A stretch of DNA of 64,000 nucleotides from Strix aluco. Its lineage: Eukaryota > Chordata > Aves > Strigiformes > Strigidae. The notes under the pieces are model-generated. The model made no database searches and was not told the origin of the DNA. It saw only the letters and a program-made list of their open reading frames with translations. Below, piece after piece: positions 1-15,400 of the stretch (positions are counted from its first letter, which is position 1; every line of letters starts with the position of its first letter). A program made the translations under genes and the position numbers. The stretch is taken from positions 248,001 to 312,000 of the forward strand of contig NW_027436632.1 of the NCBI RefSeq assembly GCF_031877795.1, read 5' to 3'.

Positions 1-227
1 TGTTACCCCCACAATTCAGAAGTCTTCAACTGACAGTTCTAAGTTTTGTCTTAAAAATGAAATAATCAAGGCCTGTGGAATTGTTCAACCCAAACATACA
101 CAAAACAATTGATTACCACCTATAGAGGTAACATACGATTTGGTTCCAAAATCCTGCTCAACTGGATTATTTCTATTTTACAGTGTCATTTCTTTTTTCT
201 TTCACATCACACACACACCCAGCTCAC

Positions 228-495
228 CTTTGGTTTTCTGTGTCAGCTGTTCTTCAATTTTGATTAGTTCATTGGTTTTCTCTGTCAGCTTTTCTTTGGT
301 CTGAGTTAGTTCAGTGCTAGTTTTTCCCAGTTGCTTTTCAAGCCAACCTATAGCTTCCTGTGGGTCCTCCAGAGACACAATGTATCTGTATGTTTCTTCC
401 GCCTGCTTTTTGGTATCAACGACATCATTCTGCAGAGAATCAATAACATCCTCAAGATCAATGTAGGTGCCTGGCCCTATGCCATGTTCTCCATC
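228..495 (-). CDS. KIF20B: KIF20B coding exon 15 (coiled coil)
   Basis: 268 nt, entering in phase 0 and leaving in phase 1 (last codon base G before gtgagc). Acceptor tctttcag at 496-503. It encodes an acidic start, then [20 protein letters not shown] and a K/E/Q-rich helix with heptad periodicity. This matches the segment specific to the longer mammalian isoform and the start of the central coiled coil. Positions 1-227 are intron. Confidence 0.9.
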
Positions 496-3400
496 CTGAA
501 AGATAATTTATATCCATTTAGAAGTAGCAAATAGTTACACAATATCCATTATTTCTACTGAAAATTTCAAAGAACGTTATGTACTCAAACATCTAAGTAC
601 AGTTAATTCTGACTTCAAAGCCATCTTGTAGGTTCACAGGCAATTTGATTGCCAGTTTCTCTCTACCTTCACACAGAATTCTCCAGCATCAAGTAACAGC
701 TACTTTATTTTTAAAGCATTTAACGGCCCACCATCACATTCCCTTTTATACCACCACAAAAGCATCCCCTCCAAATTTAATATAAAAGCTAGCATTTTTA
801 CCCGATGAGAACACTGAATGAACACAGCAAGCAAACAGTTTTAGAAGGAATACATCTGAAATTTTCAAATATCAGTAAAAGTTTGTGAGGTCAAATAAGT
901 TTGTGGTAACTTATCAAATTAAGCTGTACTTAAAACACTGACTTTCTTTCCTCCTTGTTTTTTTAAAAACAAAGGGTTCGAAACTCACAAGAACCAGCCT
1001 CAACTTCAGAGTTTAGTTATGCTTAAGTGTATATACAATTATCATTGCTTCAGTTGTAGCCACAATAGCCTTAAGAGGAAAGAAGTCTCTGGGACCACTC
1101 CAGTACCATCCATATATGGGGTCTTAGAAGTCAGCTTCAAATACCTTAAACAGGCACTCAATGCAACAGTTTATAGCATAATTGCAGCTTTTCCCCCAGT
1201 TTCTTTGTACACAGTAATTCTCACTTTGTGTTGCAGAAATGCAGAAAACCCCAGATTCCTAAATGCATATCCGAGGCACAGCAACTACTCCTATTGAACA
1301 TGATAAATATATCTTGCTGAGGATACAGTTAGGCAGCATGCAATTCCTTGAAACCATTCTTCTAATTCTTGAGATGTACCATCACCATAACAGGTAGTTA
1401 GTGAAAGGGATGTTATCAGGGGCATAATACCAGAGGTCCAGCTTGTTCACTGTGAGGCTTATCCTTTAGTTCATTTTCTTCATCCATGTCTTCAAGATCA
1501 CCATTTACAAGTTCCTTGAAGATTTCCAGGCGTCTGTCAGAATCTTCTTGAAGCCGTTCTCGTTCATAAGAAAGGAACTCACTATAGTAGGAAAAATAAG
1601 TCAGATAAAAGCTAGCTAGTATGAGCTGCTACAAAGTTATTAGTACAGCTGCCTATAAACAAAGATTTTTTTTCTTTATTTTGGCACAATAAAACAATAC
1701 ACAAAATGGTGTTGCTACACCAGAGTACGCACACTCCTGAAGAATGAGGGGGAGACATATATACACAGATATGGCTAACACTTGACTACAAGCATTTTTT
1801 CTAAGCTTCTTGAGCCAGAATACCCATCTGAAGTATCACTAAGACTGCAGTAACCAAAGAATTTGCAAGTGTCACTCTTTCTACAGACATCCTATCAAAG
1901 CTCTTCTGTTAGGGAGAGCTCTACAGGAACACTGCTGACAGATTACACACACACACACACACACACACACCCCATGCGTCCCAAATCAAAGCCTTTCCTA
2001 CACAGTATTTTTCCTGAACTCATAGTCCAAACAGAAACTGATCTATTAACAGAGGCAGTAAGTCTAGCAGAAGAGTGTGGTCTCTTATAGCCAAGAGACA
2101 GATTTAAGAAATAAATGAATGGAATTTAATTTTTTTTAATCATTAACTTTAAAAACCACTTAAAGCTAACTTACTTGAAATATATTTCCTGCTCAGCAAA
2201 ATATTGGGCAAATTCCTGCATCACCTCTTCACGAATCTTTAGTTCCAGCAGTAACTTATTCTTCTTTTCAGCAATAAGTTTGTTCTTCAACTCTTCTATG
2301 AGATTCAGCAGCATCTAGAATTACCATTAGTATTAAGTTTTTCATAACAACATGGTTTCCCATAAGTGAGATTTTTCTCATTCCTCAAACACTACAACAC
2401 CACTTTACCCTTCCACCTGACAAAATTTCTTCCAGTTCTTTTATTAGCTTATTCATAAACAGGAAGATTTATGAGTAGATCAGAAGATCTCTTTGGTACT
2501 AACACAGCAGTTTATAAGTTTGCACAGAGCAGGCATTTGTAAAGAACATCCATTTTATTACAAGAATTGTTGAAGTTGTCTTAAACAGGCTTAAGCTCCA
2601 CAGGATTTGGCTCTTGTTTTCCAGGTGCTCATTTTTGGGACAATATTAATGAAACCTCCACAAAACAGTTTCTAGTCCTCAGTTCCCTCCTCATCTTCCC
2701 TAGAAGTGACTAAATTTGCTGTTCCTTAAGGAACAGTTTTCAGCATTTTCTTGTACACAGAATACAGAGAAACAGTCTTCTGTATTGCTAAAAGCAGGTA
2801 ATACTTGCTGTGCATTGACCACAGGCTACCAAAAGGAGAGAAAGCCAAATCTGCAATTCTTACTGCTTGGTCTATATTCAGACACATTATAGAGTTTTCC
2901 CACAACAGGCATCATCACATCATGAGTAATCCCACTTTTAGTTCTTAATGCTGGATTTAGATAAAATAAGGGTGATCAGAAAAAAAGGTGAGAGGGGGGA
3001 AAACCAGAATAATACCTTGCTTCAAGACTCCATGCTACGCTAATTCTTAACATACCCCTGGCACATACCATGTACTCTTTTTTTCCCATAATAACTTTAT
3101 TATCTTCATGTTTCTGCACTGCTTCTTCTCCTGACATATGCTGTTCCTCCATCTCATTATCATCTTCAATCACATCTTCTAAGCTCCTGTCCCATAGGAC
3201 AGTAACTCTTTTCCTTGAAATTGGCATTTTAATGTGACTAAGTAGTGATGATGTTGTTGATTTCTGGTCAAATGACTGATCTTGGACAAAAACAGATGTG
3301 TCCATAGCTAAAACCTACCCAGAAAACAAAGAATAAAGTCTTCAGTATTTTTTAATCCTCTACTGGCACTTCCAAGATATACCCGCTGCACTTCCCTATA

Positions 3401-6400
3401 GGTCTCCTGAGCACAGTACTCCCCCAGTCTATCATCTGTTCAGAGTCACTACTTCAACTGGTTTCCAGCTAGAGTATAAAGGAGTCACTTTAGAGTCTAA
3501 CCCTTCTTCTGATTGCAGGAACACCAAGTTTCACTAGCTTGACAACGTACAAGAGGGTTGCCACCTCATGCACCTTCAGATTTCTGTATTTCCTATACTT
3601 TGAGTTTCTAGTTGCATTACACAAATGCCATCCAACAAATTCTGTTTGTTTTAGTGTTGTACTTAACCCATTTAGATGAGCCCACATTCTAATGGCCTGG
3701 ATCTCTTGTCCTTTGAACATATTTAACTGTCAACAGAAGTTTTCCATGGTTTCCATTAAGGCTGCAGCACTGATCCCCAATACTTTTGTCTTCCAACTCC
3801 ACCAGGGTTCTATCCCTGCACTTACTCCTACTCATTCTGCTTAACCTCCACCTTCCCACTGAAGCTCCTGAGGACATAAAGACAACCTTTCAAATTCTCT
3901 TTGGTGCTCAACCTACATACCTCAGGTGAGCAATATTCCACATTAAGATAGCAGTAGTATATGGGGCAGCTAGACTTGCTACTAGGTGAGAGCATGCTAT
4001 GACTACAGAAGAAAAATTCACCCAGATCTCATGGAATTTCTTCCAAATATAGCAAGTGTCTTGTCAGGCTGGATATTTTATGGGAATTACGGATTTTTAA
4101 TAGGAAATATATGTCCCAACAAAGCCTTTTTAAAAGCTTTACAAGGAAATAAAGCCTGACTAGGAGCAATCAGAAAATACGATTGCAACATGAGACAGAA
4201 AAACCCAGTCACTAAATTCATATTCTTAGGAGTGAGGGAACCTGCTCTTTAAAGGCAAATCAGAAGTACTGATCAAGATAAACTGCAACACACTTACTTT
4301 TTGTGCAATGGCCGAGAACTTTAACACATGGAGTGTTTCATCATACGTTGAAGCACATTGGCTCATGTTTACTATCATGTATACACTCCCCTTTCCACTG
4401 AAGAATCCTTGAAGGAAATGAGTTAGTTTACTTTCCCGAAAGGGTATGTGCTGCTGCGACCTTTAAAGACAAAAGAACAGATGACCAGATGTTTAATAAT
4501 TTCCAGTCAGTGTAAAAGCTACCCAGCATGAAGACTTAAAAATATTTATTAAAGTAGTAGTCATTAAATAAATTAAAATTGTTTTGGACTAGATGCAGCT
4601 GTTTGTAGAGAGACCATGTGGCTGTTGTGACTGTGGCTTTAGCCATTATCTTAGATAGGCTATAGCAATATAACCAATGGGAGCACTTAAACTGAAAGTG
4701 TTCAACGTTTAGCCTTGGGCAGGTCACACAGCCTCATGCTACACCAAACTATACCCCAACCTCTCTCTTCCCTTCCACATTAATGAAGAGAACATATCTA
4801 GTTCTAGGCATGCAGTATCCAACATCATCAGAGATCTCTCTCACTCAGTATCCGGCCTCTGAGAATGGACAAGAGCAAGTGCCTAGGCAAGAAAATGAGC
4901 ATACACCAAACACATGGAGATACTTTTCAGAACTTTCTTCCTAATCTCCCAGCAGTTTGGCACTTCCTAAAAAAAAAAAAAAAATCACAATTTGTGCCCT
5001 TGAATTTAACAGCTGGGGATGTAGTTTTTGATGCTTATAGGAAATTTTATGAGAATTCCTAAAACATGACTGAACGCACACTTGCCACCAAATAGGTTGC
5101 CTGCATTTTGGACACATAACAGCTATTCAGTTACATGGACAGTGCTACAGAACTCAGGAAGGCAGCGACACTCCTACCAGAGTACATAGACAGCTCACAA
5201 ATAGCTTTGCTGCAGGACTGGTAGTCCAAAATAATTTTAAGAAAGTTTCTATTTCCTATTCAACTTGCAAAGGGCATGTATTAACACTTTAACAATATAG
5301 AAGAAATGCTCTGAAGCATGATCTCTTAAAATTCCAAGTTATTGGGATCAGAAGAAGTCATTCTGAATACATTAACAGCCCTCTAAGCAGCCGCTAGTTT
5401 TAATGCATCCTTCCTATCTGGAAAGAACAGAAAAATAAGACAGACTGTAAATTCACAGAACATAATCAGGAACACACGCTAGCAAAGCTTCTTCATCTTA
5501 AGGTGTTACAGACTTTGAACAGGCTGTCAGGAAGAGTGCTACGGGGTAAGTGAATTTGGCAAAGCACATCCATCAGCAGACTGGGTTCATTTAACTTCTG
5601 GGACAGAAGTAGAGCTGCAAATGAGAACATGTGGAGAAAGCAGTTCCTGGACAGTTATATCCAGCTGTGACTATATATTGTACTGTTTTTTAGACAACTA
5701 GCTTCTTGTATTATTTCACTCTTATTTAGATCCCCAAGGTAGGACATAAATAGTAGGAAGGCTTTCTTTTGTCTGCATATGGTTAGCTGGATCGGGAGGA
5801 GAGTGTTAAAAGTTATGTCAGTATTTATTAAAAAACAGACAAATTTTGTCAAATGGTGCACAGTTATGATAGCACAGCAATGTTCTGCTGATGAAAAAAT
5901 GTTACACTAGAAGTATTAGACAGTTGAGTTAGTTCGTAAGGAGTAATAAAAGGCTAAAAATTTGACACTTACTATGACACTGGTGAAAAGGGGGGTTTAA
6001 ACTTATTCCAAAGTTTGATTTTTTGATAAACCAAGCTCAGAGGAGTAAAGTTAAATTGCTAAAATATACAATAGCATGCTTAAAGGAGATTAGAATTGAT
6101 GATTTAAAGAGCAGAACAAGGCAAGTTTAAGATAACTTTGGTAGATCAACAAGTCTATACATCATTTCCACCAAAAACTTAGTATTAGCATTGCATATTT
6201 TAAACATTGTAGGTAATACCTAAAAGCCACAACCAGTTTGCAATTCGTACAAGGACTTACTTTGACTGTTGAGAATTCTTGAGTGCGTTAATACACTTGC
6301 CTAGAATCAGAAGAGAGGTGTTTATATTTCCACTCTCTTTCAATCTATGACCTTCATTGTGGGTCTTGGCATATCTTTCTGAACCAGCAAGATCACACAG

Positions 6401-9400
6401 TGACAATCTGAAAACAGATAAGGAAAACTCCCTTTATTTACCTTAGAACATGCACAAATTATTCACTTTTTAAAATGATCACTGTTTTTAGAGGAAGAAT
6501 TTCTTGATCTTCATCTGCACAAACACTTCCATTCTTTTCAGTGTTGCTTTCCCAATCAAATTTTACATTACTTCCTGACAAATCTTTTCCCAACACACTT
6601 CTTATTTCCCCTCCCCCCCCCCACCATCCTCTTCCTTTTGAGGACTTAGACGAGTTCAGGTATATAGCAGGCTAACAGAAACTTGTGCTGAACAGAGGGG
6701 ACAAGATATAGAACAGCACTGCAACCTGATGGCTGGAGATAGAGGGCCAAGTACTGCATGATTGTAGAAAGTGGGGAAAAGGAGTGGGAAGTGGGTAGAA
6801 AGTGCATGAGCTTCTACCAGGAAGCACTGGGTATATAGTCAGTACCAGTACACCAACACAGAAGATAACTGACAACTTCATCACAAAAGAAGAGAGGGTC
6901 TCTGCTCTGAACTTACTCATTGACTCGGGTGACTTGTGGGGCTCCTGAATCTTCAATTTTTAGTATCTTAACTGTGAATATGCTGTGACTAAAAGGAAAA
7001 GTTTAAATCAGCAGAGAAGATAAAGTAGACTAATACCTTCAAAATATTTTTAGCCTCCACAACATCTGTTCAAAACACTGTTGAATCTGTCAACTTGTCT
7101 CAGCATATACTCTATCAGATACAAACTTTTAAAGAGATGCTGGTGTAGCCTTTATTTTGCTTTTTCCTCAGACATTTAGATGGAATAAAGCTAAGTGCTT
7201 TTGCTTGAAGGACAGTATTTGATAAATCTGTTAGCTTTTGTACAGGTTCATCTTACTGACGGATTGAATCCTTTTGACTAAAAACATTGGGTCACACAGT
7301 GCTAAAGGATGCCAAACCTAGATATCTAGACCCTGTTAAAGCCTCTTCCCCTCCTAAAAGCCACAATCCATATTTTAGTTCCCCCTTCCTCCCAGACACC
7401 ATCCTATGCCCAGTGCTATTCAAAAAGTTTCTCACCTTCTGCTGGAGAAAGTATTTAGCTTCGTGCTTGCGATACTCTGGTGTTTCAACCCCAGTTTTAG
7501 AAGTCTAAAAGCTTCTTTAGAATCAGAAATCTGAACCCACTGCAGACCTTTAGGAAGAACAAACACAGTAATCTTGTAAATATCATTATCAAAAAGAAAG
7601 AAGGGATTAGGGGATAACGTATGCACACCAAGAATAATACGTTTATTTGAGACAAAAACATTTTACTAAGCATGCTTCAGACAGAAATTATGTGACGACA
7701 AAATCAAGATTCTTCCTTCCATGGGAAAGGAAGGGCACATATCTCTCATCATTTCATCCTATTAGCACACAGAAATATGCTCCATCCAAATTAAGTGAGC
7801 AACCTTAGCCTCCACTCTGAAAAGCCAAAGCATAGGGTCTAATATGAGCATGAACGCCCTATGTTCATACTCATCAAGGCAGAATTCTACCTGGACAGCT
7901 TCTCTGGTTTAGCCTACGATTTTGAGGGTGCGGGGGGAAAATCACCTAGACATCTTTCAGGGCCATCAAGTTAAAAAAAAAAAAAAAAAAAAAAAAGAAA
8001 ATCAGTGAAGAATTTTGTCTGCAATATGATGACTGTATATCACCTTGGTATGGGCTAGAGTAAATACCTACAACCCTACTAATGGAACTTAGAATATGAA
8101 CATTATGGCCTCTGTTAAACTAGAGGTCACCAAAATTGTACTAGCAAAAATACCAGCTGTGAGGAAGAAAAATAAGAAAATCATCAGCTGGTTTTCCTCT
8201 AGAACATCAGGAACAGCCTTATACCTCCAAATGTTATAAAAAGAGATTATGCTGAAGCATAGCTCAAAGCAGACTATTTCCTACTTCACACCTCTTCTAG
8301 TCTTTGAAGAAATGAAGGAGTTGGGTTTATCATCTGATTCAGCTTTTTGAATTATAATTTGGCATATAAAAGATAAAAGGAGCAGGCCAAACACCTCCAA
8401 AAAAGCCTTTAATCTAGAATTGGTGTCTTGATTTTCCAAAGAACCTATAAATCAAATAGGATTTGAAACCTGTTATTTCCATGGCCAGAAACAAACACTG
8501 AACTGTTAGAGTTCTGCTAACCCCCCGCCTCCCCCAACCCACAACAAATCACATCACAGGCTTCATTAGAGTACTGTAAAATGTAATTTGCAGTCAGACT
8601 GAACTTTCTCACATATTCTCTGAAAATACTAACAAAATAGAACTGTTGAGCCAATTATAACTATAGGTAAGAATTTGGAGTCTTTTTTAAGAAAATGGAA
8701 AAAACCAAAACACTAAAAAATTTGTCAATTGTTCTCAATATTTCTCCCATTTCAGAGACATATCAAGTCAGTGGAGTGCACGTAGGCTTTTAAGAGTTAC
8801 AGTTAACAACAGAGAGAAAACACTATTAAAGGTACAGATACTTCTGTGTATGTAGATTGTTGCCTTTCATACCCAAGGCAGACATTTCTGGTGCCACAGT
8901 GAATACAGTTAGGAGTTTTCTAATCTAGAAATAAATATTATTACAGGAAGACTGACTTCTCAAATTACACGTTTGGCAATTTGCAATGTATTCTAATCAC
9001 CTTTTACATAAGAACATCCCTTGATGTCTTGAGCAAGGCGTAGTGTTTTTCTTTTCTTGTCATTTGACATAGGAATCAGTAGATCATAAAAACATTCATT
9101 GTAAATCTCACAAAATGAAACCCAAAGAGAAAATTTCACGTGATTTTTCGCAGTTGTGCTAGATTGTTCTGAGCCTTTTAAGAGTTCTTCCAAATCTGTC
9201 AAGTACAAAATATTACAAGTCAGTATAGACCTTGTAAAATAAACTTTATTCAAAAAATTAATAAGTGAAGACTGATATTACAGCAGCCTTCTAAAAAGCA
9301 CTTACCCCAGACAAAAATCCCTTGAAACTTTTCTCCCCTTTCTTAAATATCTGGAAGTCACATGCTTACCCTACATATCTGCCAGACACCTCATCTACCA

Positions 9401-12400
9401 CTTCCTTTCCCACTTGCAAATTCTATCAAAAACATGCAGCTTTGTTAGAATTATTCAAGTCTCTTCAATGTCTTTAAAAGAATCAAACTGACAAGTACAT
9501 ATCATTCTAACATTTTAAAGCAAACCTAGTATTTAGGTAGTTTTTAAATGCTAGAATTAGGTTTATCTAATTACATACAGGGTCAGGATACCACTAGAAA
9601 CCATAGCATAAGTAGTACTATTTTTCCTTGCCATAGTTTCATCTCATTGAATGTCTGTTCAGGTAAACTTCTAACCATTTTATCCTTGTGTTTTCTGGCC
9701 AGATAAATTGATCACTATCCAATTCACAGGCATATAAAAATGCCAAGCAGTCATTTTATTATTAACATAGGCCAGAAGTCAGTTGTTGACTTTAAGAAAG
9801 CTTCTTTGCCTGCTTTAATTGCAATTCTTTAATATAAAACATACCCTTACAACCAACTGGTGCTTTGCTGTTAGTGCTATCTTGATGGTCTACCTACAAA
9901 AGAGAACAGAGGCTTTAAGATACATCGTTGACAGTAGATCACCAGTTCCTTTTGTAACAGCTCCTACTAGACAGTAATACAGTGTAGTTGCAATATGCCA
10001 ATACAAAGATCCTGACTAGGCATCATGTCTAGTTCAATGCACCTGTTCACTCCTATTGAAAGGATTGTTCTTACCTTAATACTCATCCCTGACACTTCCC
10101 TTACATCAGGCCCTATCACAGTACAGAGCACTTCAGCTCCCTGAGCCAGAGGAAAACTAGCCACAGAAAAATAGAGGGGTGGGACCCCACAGAGAAACAG
10201 GGTGATTTAACAGGATGATTTGCGGAACTCCAGTTGTAGTTTACACATTATTCTTAACCTGGTGAATCTAGAGAGTCTGGAAATTTTTTAGTATTGGTAT
10301 TTTGCTAATTCAGGATTCCGTATCTTACAGCTTCCTAGGTCAACTCTCAGAAATAGAGGTAAATGTAGAACACTTGTTCACTTAAGAAATTAAGTGAACA
10401 ACTTACTACTACATGATACAGGCTGTATCACAGTTGAAATAAAGCCCAGGTTTTAGAAAGAGAAGGAAAACTTCCTTCTGCTGAATTCTTAAAAAAAAAA
10501 AAACAAAAAAAAAAACCAAAGTAAAACAAATCCCTACAGATAGAGGTTAATACACACACACTCCATTCCCACTCTTAGTTTTGGTTGTTTGTTTTTTTTA
10601 GGCACAGAACTGCAAAGAAGTGCAACTCGTCTACCAAAACCAGTATGCTTAAGAGAAGAAACATGGATTAAAAAAACAGGTGTGATTTGGGTTGGGTTTT
10701 TTTAATGTTTTGTCAAGAGCATATGTCATATAAAGCTGGGATTCCATAAAGCAATTCCTGAAATAGTTAAATACGTGTGTAATCAAAACTTTCAGGTTTA
10801 AGCTTTACACATATAAAACACCCACCCAAACCTCTCTCTGTTGAAGTAGGTGCAAACTTTGAAAACTGTTGTTATAAGAACAATACTTCAGCTTAGAGAT
10901 TTAGTGGCAAAACTACAGGGGACACATACATGATCGTTTTTTCTGAAGCCCTTAAAGACTGCTAGAGCTAGATAGAACATACGCCTGTGCTTTTGAAGTG
11001 AAGTCTTGAAGAACTCTGCTGCCACCTGCCTTCCACACTGGAGAATTCTAGTTAAGTAACTCGGATAAAAATCAAGGTAACAGATAGATTCCATCCCACA
11101 ACAGCCACACCACTGTATTATAACCCAGCATACCACTAGGCAGATAATTCTTTTCACTAAAAATAAAAAATGCACTGCAATCCATTTCTAGTTCCAATTC
11201 CTAGCATATGCTCAGTTTTCTTACATTATTGCATTCATTTCAGAGTTAAAGACACCAGGAAAAAGGTATGCTTATACAAAATACAAATCCCCACAACTGT
11301 AATTGGACTAAACAGCTTTAGAGTTCCAAGCAATTCATGAAACTGAAGTGTATTTCTGGACTACTCAATAGTGAACTGTTTAAGAATAAAGTCCAGCAGA
11401 AACCTGTTTGAATTCAAATCTTTAGAAATCCAACAGCTTTATAGCTCTGCTGTTCCAAAAAACCCTTTGCTTCCTTTGAGGTTATTGGCATAGACTGGAA
11501 GAGGGGAACAACCTCAAAATCATTCATTTCTTTCAAGTATCCTGGAAGAGAGTAAATTGTTTAAAGGAGCAGACCTACTAGCATCCCCGCAGATGGCGAG
11601 ACTATTTGCATTCCATCCTTATTAAGCACCAGTAACCCCAGAGGATAAATTATCAGATGCTCAAACTATAGAAAAAAACCTTAGTGTTTACATTCTATAA
11701 AGTATTCAGCCACAAGGCAGAAATTCACAGAACAGGGTTCATCAGCAATATTGCTCACTTTGTTGCTCATCTGAAGAGCTACCTGACAGCAAAGACACGT
11801 CCATACTTAAATACAGAGAGTTGCTTCCCATTGAAAAATGAACATGGTAACATTGAGCTATCTAAAGATGCATGTACTCGTCAGTACAGAAAGAAGTGCT
11901 CCTCTACCTCTTTTGTTAGGCGAAGTATTGAATTTTTAATAGCAGTTTCTTCTTTCACTTGGTCTCTAGTCAGCCTTATATAATCTCTGCACCGATGGGG
12001 TTTGAAATCCATTGCTGTGTATAGCCTCCCTTGAATACTTTTAAACAACATATCCATAGTCCTTGGCAGAATACCGATGTCATCTTCTGTCCGTGAAAGC
12101 AACATACCAAAGAAAGACCCTAATTATTACTGTGAACAAGATATACAAATAAACAAAGACAGAAAGATAAGCAACTCTAATCTCAAGGCATACATGATGG
12201 ATTTGGAGGCCACTTACAGCACAAAGCAGTGGGTTTTTTATTCTCAAGGTAATAGCAATGTCATTAGTGTTCTGAAAGGTATTTGGCTTTCAGCAACAGC
12301 TCATGCTCTACCCCTTAGACAGTAAGGGGCAGAACATAAAAACTGATGGGGTGTTCTGCATAAACTTAGCCTTAAGGAAAAAAAACAAAAAACAAACCAA

Positions 12401-15400
12401 CCACAACCAACGCACATTCAATAGAGATTTGCAGTTTTTCAATTGCATTTCATAGGCTGCCTTCACTCTCTCTCTCAAGGAAGTAATCTGCAAATACAAC
12501 TGATGACTCCTCTCTCAGCTGCAGTCCTGTACTAATTCCACAGACCCTACCAAAAAAGTTCTAGAAGCCTTGTGAAGACTCACTCCTTTCCCTGTCCCAG
12601 ACCCTTTCCTACCAAAGCATCCTACTTTTGCACATGAAAGGCAAAAAGGAGTCAGATAAAAGCCTCAGTGAACACTTGATCTTTCTGAATCCAGATGCAA
12701 GTTTAAAAAGGGTTCACTTAACTTTGATTTCTAAACCAGAGAGGAGAGGAAAGAGGGGAGAATGGAAGAGAAACAACTATCCTGTCTCAGACTGACAGCA
12801 TTATCTTCCAGCCTCTGATAACTCCTACCGCTCCTGAGACAGATGGGCTTTCACCAGTTACAGCACTAGCTGTGTTGCCCAAGTCAGAACCTATGTAAAA
12901 TCTAGCTGGCACTCAAACACCAAGCTAGGAACCAAATAACATACTAAAGTACTGTTGGATTACATTTGTTTCTCCTCATCTACTCGTAATTTTTTGTTTC
13001 TCGTAATGCCACTTGTAATTCAACCTCACATGAACAAAGTAGCAATCACTGGCAAACAACAAACAGTCCTAAAAAACTGTTGCATCTTTCACTTAAGTCC
13101 CTTGCCATTGACTGAATACAGACTGCCATGTACTGCCAGAAAGGAAAAGCTATATTGACAATACTGGGAATAACAGAAGAGGAAATCATGGCACCCCGTA
13201 GGCAACATTCTGCCCTGACAGTTCTTATCACAAGTTGATAGTTAAGTCCTAGAAAAATATAATAGCATGAAAAAGTCTGCAGAGTCTGAAAAGACATGAA
13301 TCAAAAAGTCTTGAAAACCCACACAATATAGCCCAAACTAGCCAAGCATGCGGGACTGTACACTTTAGGAATTTTGGGGGGTTGTTATTTACCTATTATT
13401 TATTAGGACAGAGCATGCCATCATTGCCCCAGATTAATGATAACTGAAAATACTGGCAGTAGTCTTTAGTTATAATCTACCTAACAGAAGATCACTTAGA
13501 AGACAATGTCACTTCAATAAAGATCAATTTCATATGGCATAAGACATAGTGTCCTTCTACTACTTCTGTGTATAAAATAAGCATTATAGAATCTAGAACT
13601 GCCATTTTATTACAGGAGAAATTGTTTCCATCTAAATCAAGCCACCTTATTTGTTAAAATGTTTTGAAAAATAATTAAAGAATGACATCTTCCAACCAGA
13701 AAGGATATTGAGCTTTAACAGTACAGAAACAGTACATCAGGAGACAAGGTCTCCTAGGATATTATTGATAAACTCAGAAACTCGAGACAAGACAGAAATA
13801 CTTGGAAGTACTCAAATATGTTTCAAAACATTTATGCTCTGCCTGTAATAATTGAAACGGACTCAAATACTATTCCTTATTTGGAGACAATGCATATAAG
13901 ATGCATATGACCTTTATAATAATGATTAAGAAAATATGAGTCTGGACTTACACACTTTTCACATTCTGATATACAGAACACATATTTTCTTAACTCCCCC
14001 CTCCACCCTCTAGATACTTGGAGGAAAAAAGAAGTCACGTACACCTGGTTGAAATTATTACAGCCTTACAAAGCAATACCACTGTATGTTTACGTAAACT
14101 CTGGCAGTGACTGTCAGTTGGCAGTTTAGTGATATTGGTTATGGAAGGAGACTTTCAAAGGCTATTTATTATTATTATTATTCAAGAGAAGCCAATGTAC
14201 AGGGCCTACAGCTTAAATAAAGGAAAGAGTTATAATATTTCTGCTAGAAGTAATCCTCTCAAAAAAAAAAAAAAAAAAAGGAATTTCATTCAAGAACACA
14301 TTTCTACTTATACCTTGGAATGTGTAGGTTTTCCCAGCATTTGTAACGCCATATGTAAAAATAAGACGATTATATCCATCTAAGAAGTCTTGCACTGGTT
14401 GCTTCATGGTGCCTTCAAAAAATTCTTCTTGAGTTGTTTCAGGGGCAAACACCTGAGCATTACCAAGAAACATCTTTATTTTGTTTCAGCAATCATTAGA
14501 GACTTTTAAAGAATCCTTTAAATTCTGTATGTTTATAATCTTAAAGACTATTGACAGTTTAAAAATCTAGTTGGATTGCTATTTAATAATATAAAGTTAA
14601 ACAAATTTTTCCAGGAAAAGATTAAAAATTTTTAAAGACAATTCATTTACTTGTGAAAAAGTGAACTTCTGTCCAACAGTTTTTTCACTCAGTCGACTCA
14701 AAGAATATTGGGGTGGCTTCAGTATGACACTTGTTGAATCTTCAATCGAAACACAGCTCTATTAAAAGGAACCAGAAACAATGCAGGCATGAAAAGTGTA
14801 TGAAAAGCTCAGCTTAGAGGAAAAAACAAACCAAAAACCCCAAGCATACATTTAAGGTATTTTCAAGTTATATAAATGTCACACCTGCAATTCATTTTCT
14901 CTCTCCAACGATGTAAATGGCCTAATACGCAGGCAAACTTGTATGTGTCCCTTAGGCTCCAAAACGTTCCTCTTAAATAAAAAAAAAATAAGGAAGTTAG
15001 AAATTTGACTAGCTTCTTTGTTGGATAGCTAGCATCTTAAGGCAGTTTTATTTTCACCAGGCTACTTTGAACAGACTTATTTGATGACAAGAGAAGCAAA
15101 AGTAATTCACTACATCAGTTTTCACAAGTGCTTAGGCCTCTGCAGAAGTTCGCTGTGATAACTTAAGAGTTCATAATCTTGCAGCATATATATATACACA
15201 CACACACGACACTAAGGCAATGAGAAATCAAGAATGAAACCCACAAAAACATTCTATGATTAAGCTGCTCCAAGACTGATGCGCCCAATAAGGTATCAAT
15301 GCAGTGCCACACAACTTAGTCTAATCCTATCTATCTCCTCCAAATTAAAAACATACTAAATATGCTTTTCATCTTCTCTGTAAAATTCTGATTATTCGTA

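Noticed and set aside
331..534. 67-codon plus-strand frame
   Set aside because: Antisense shadow of the KIF20B exon at 228-495.
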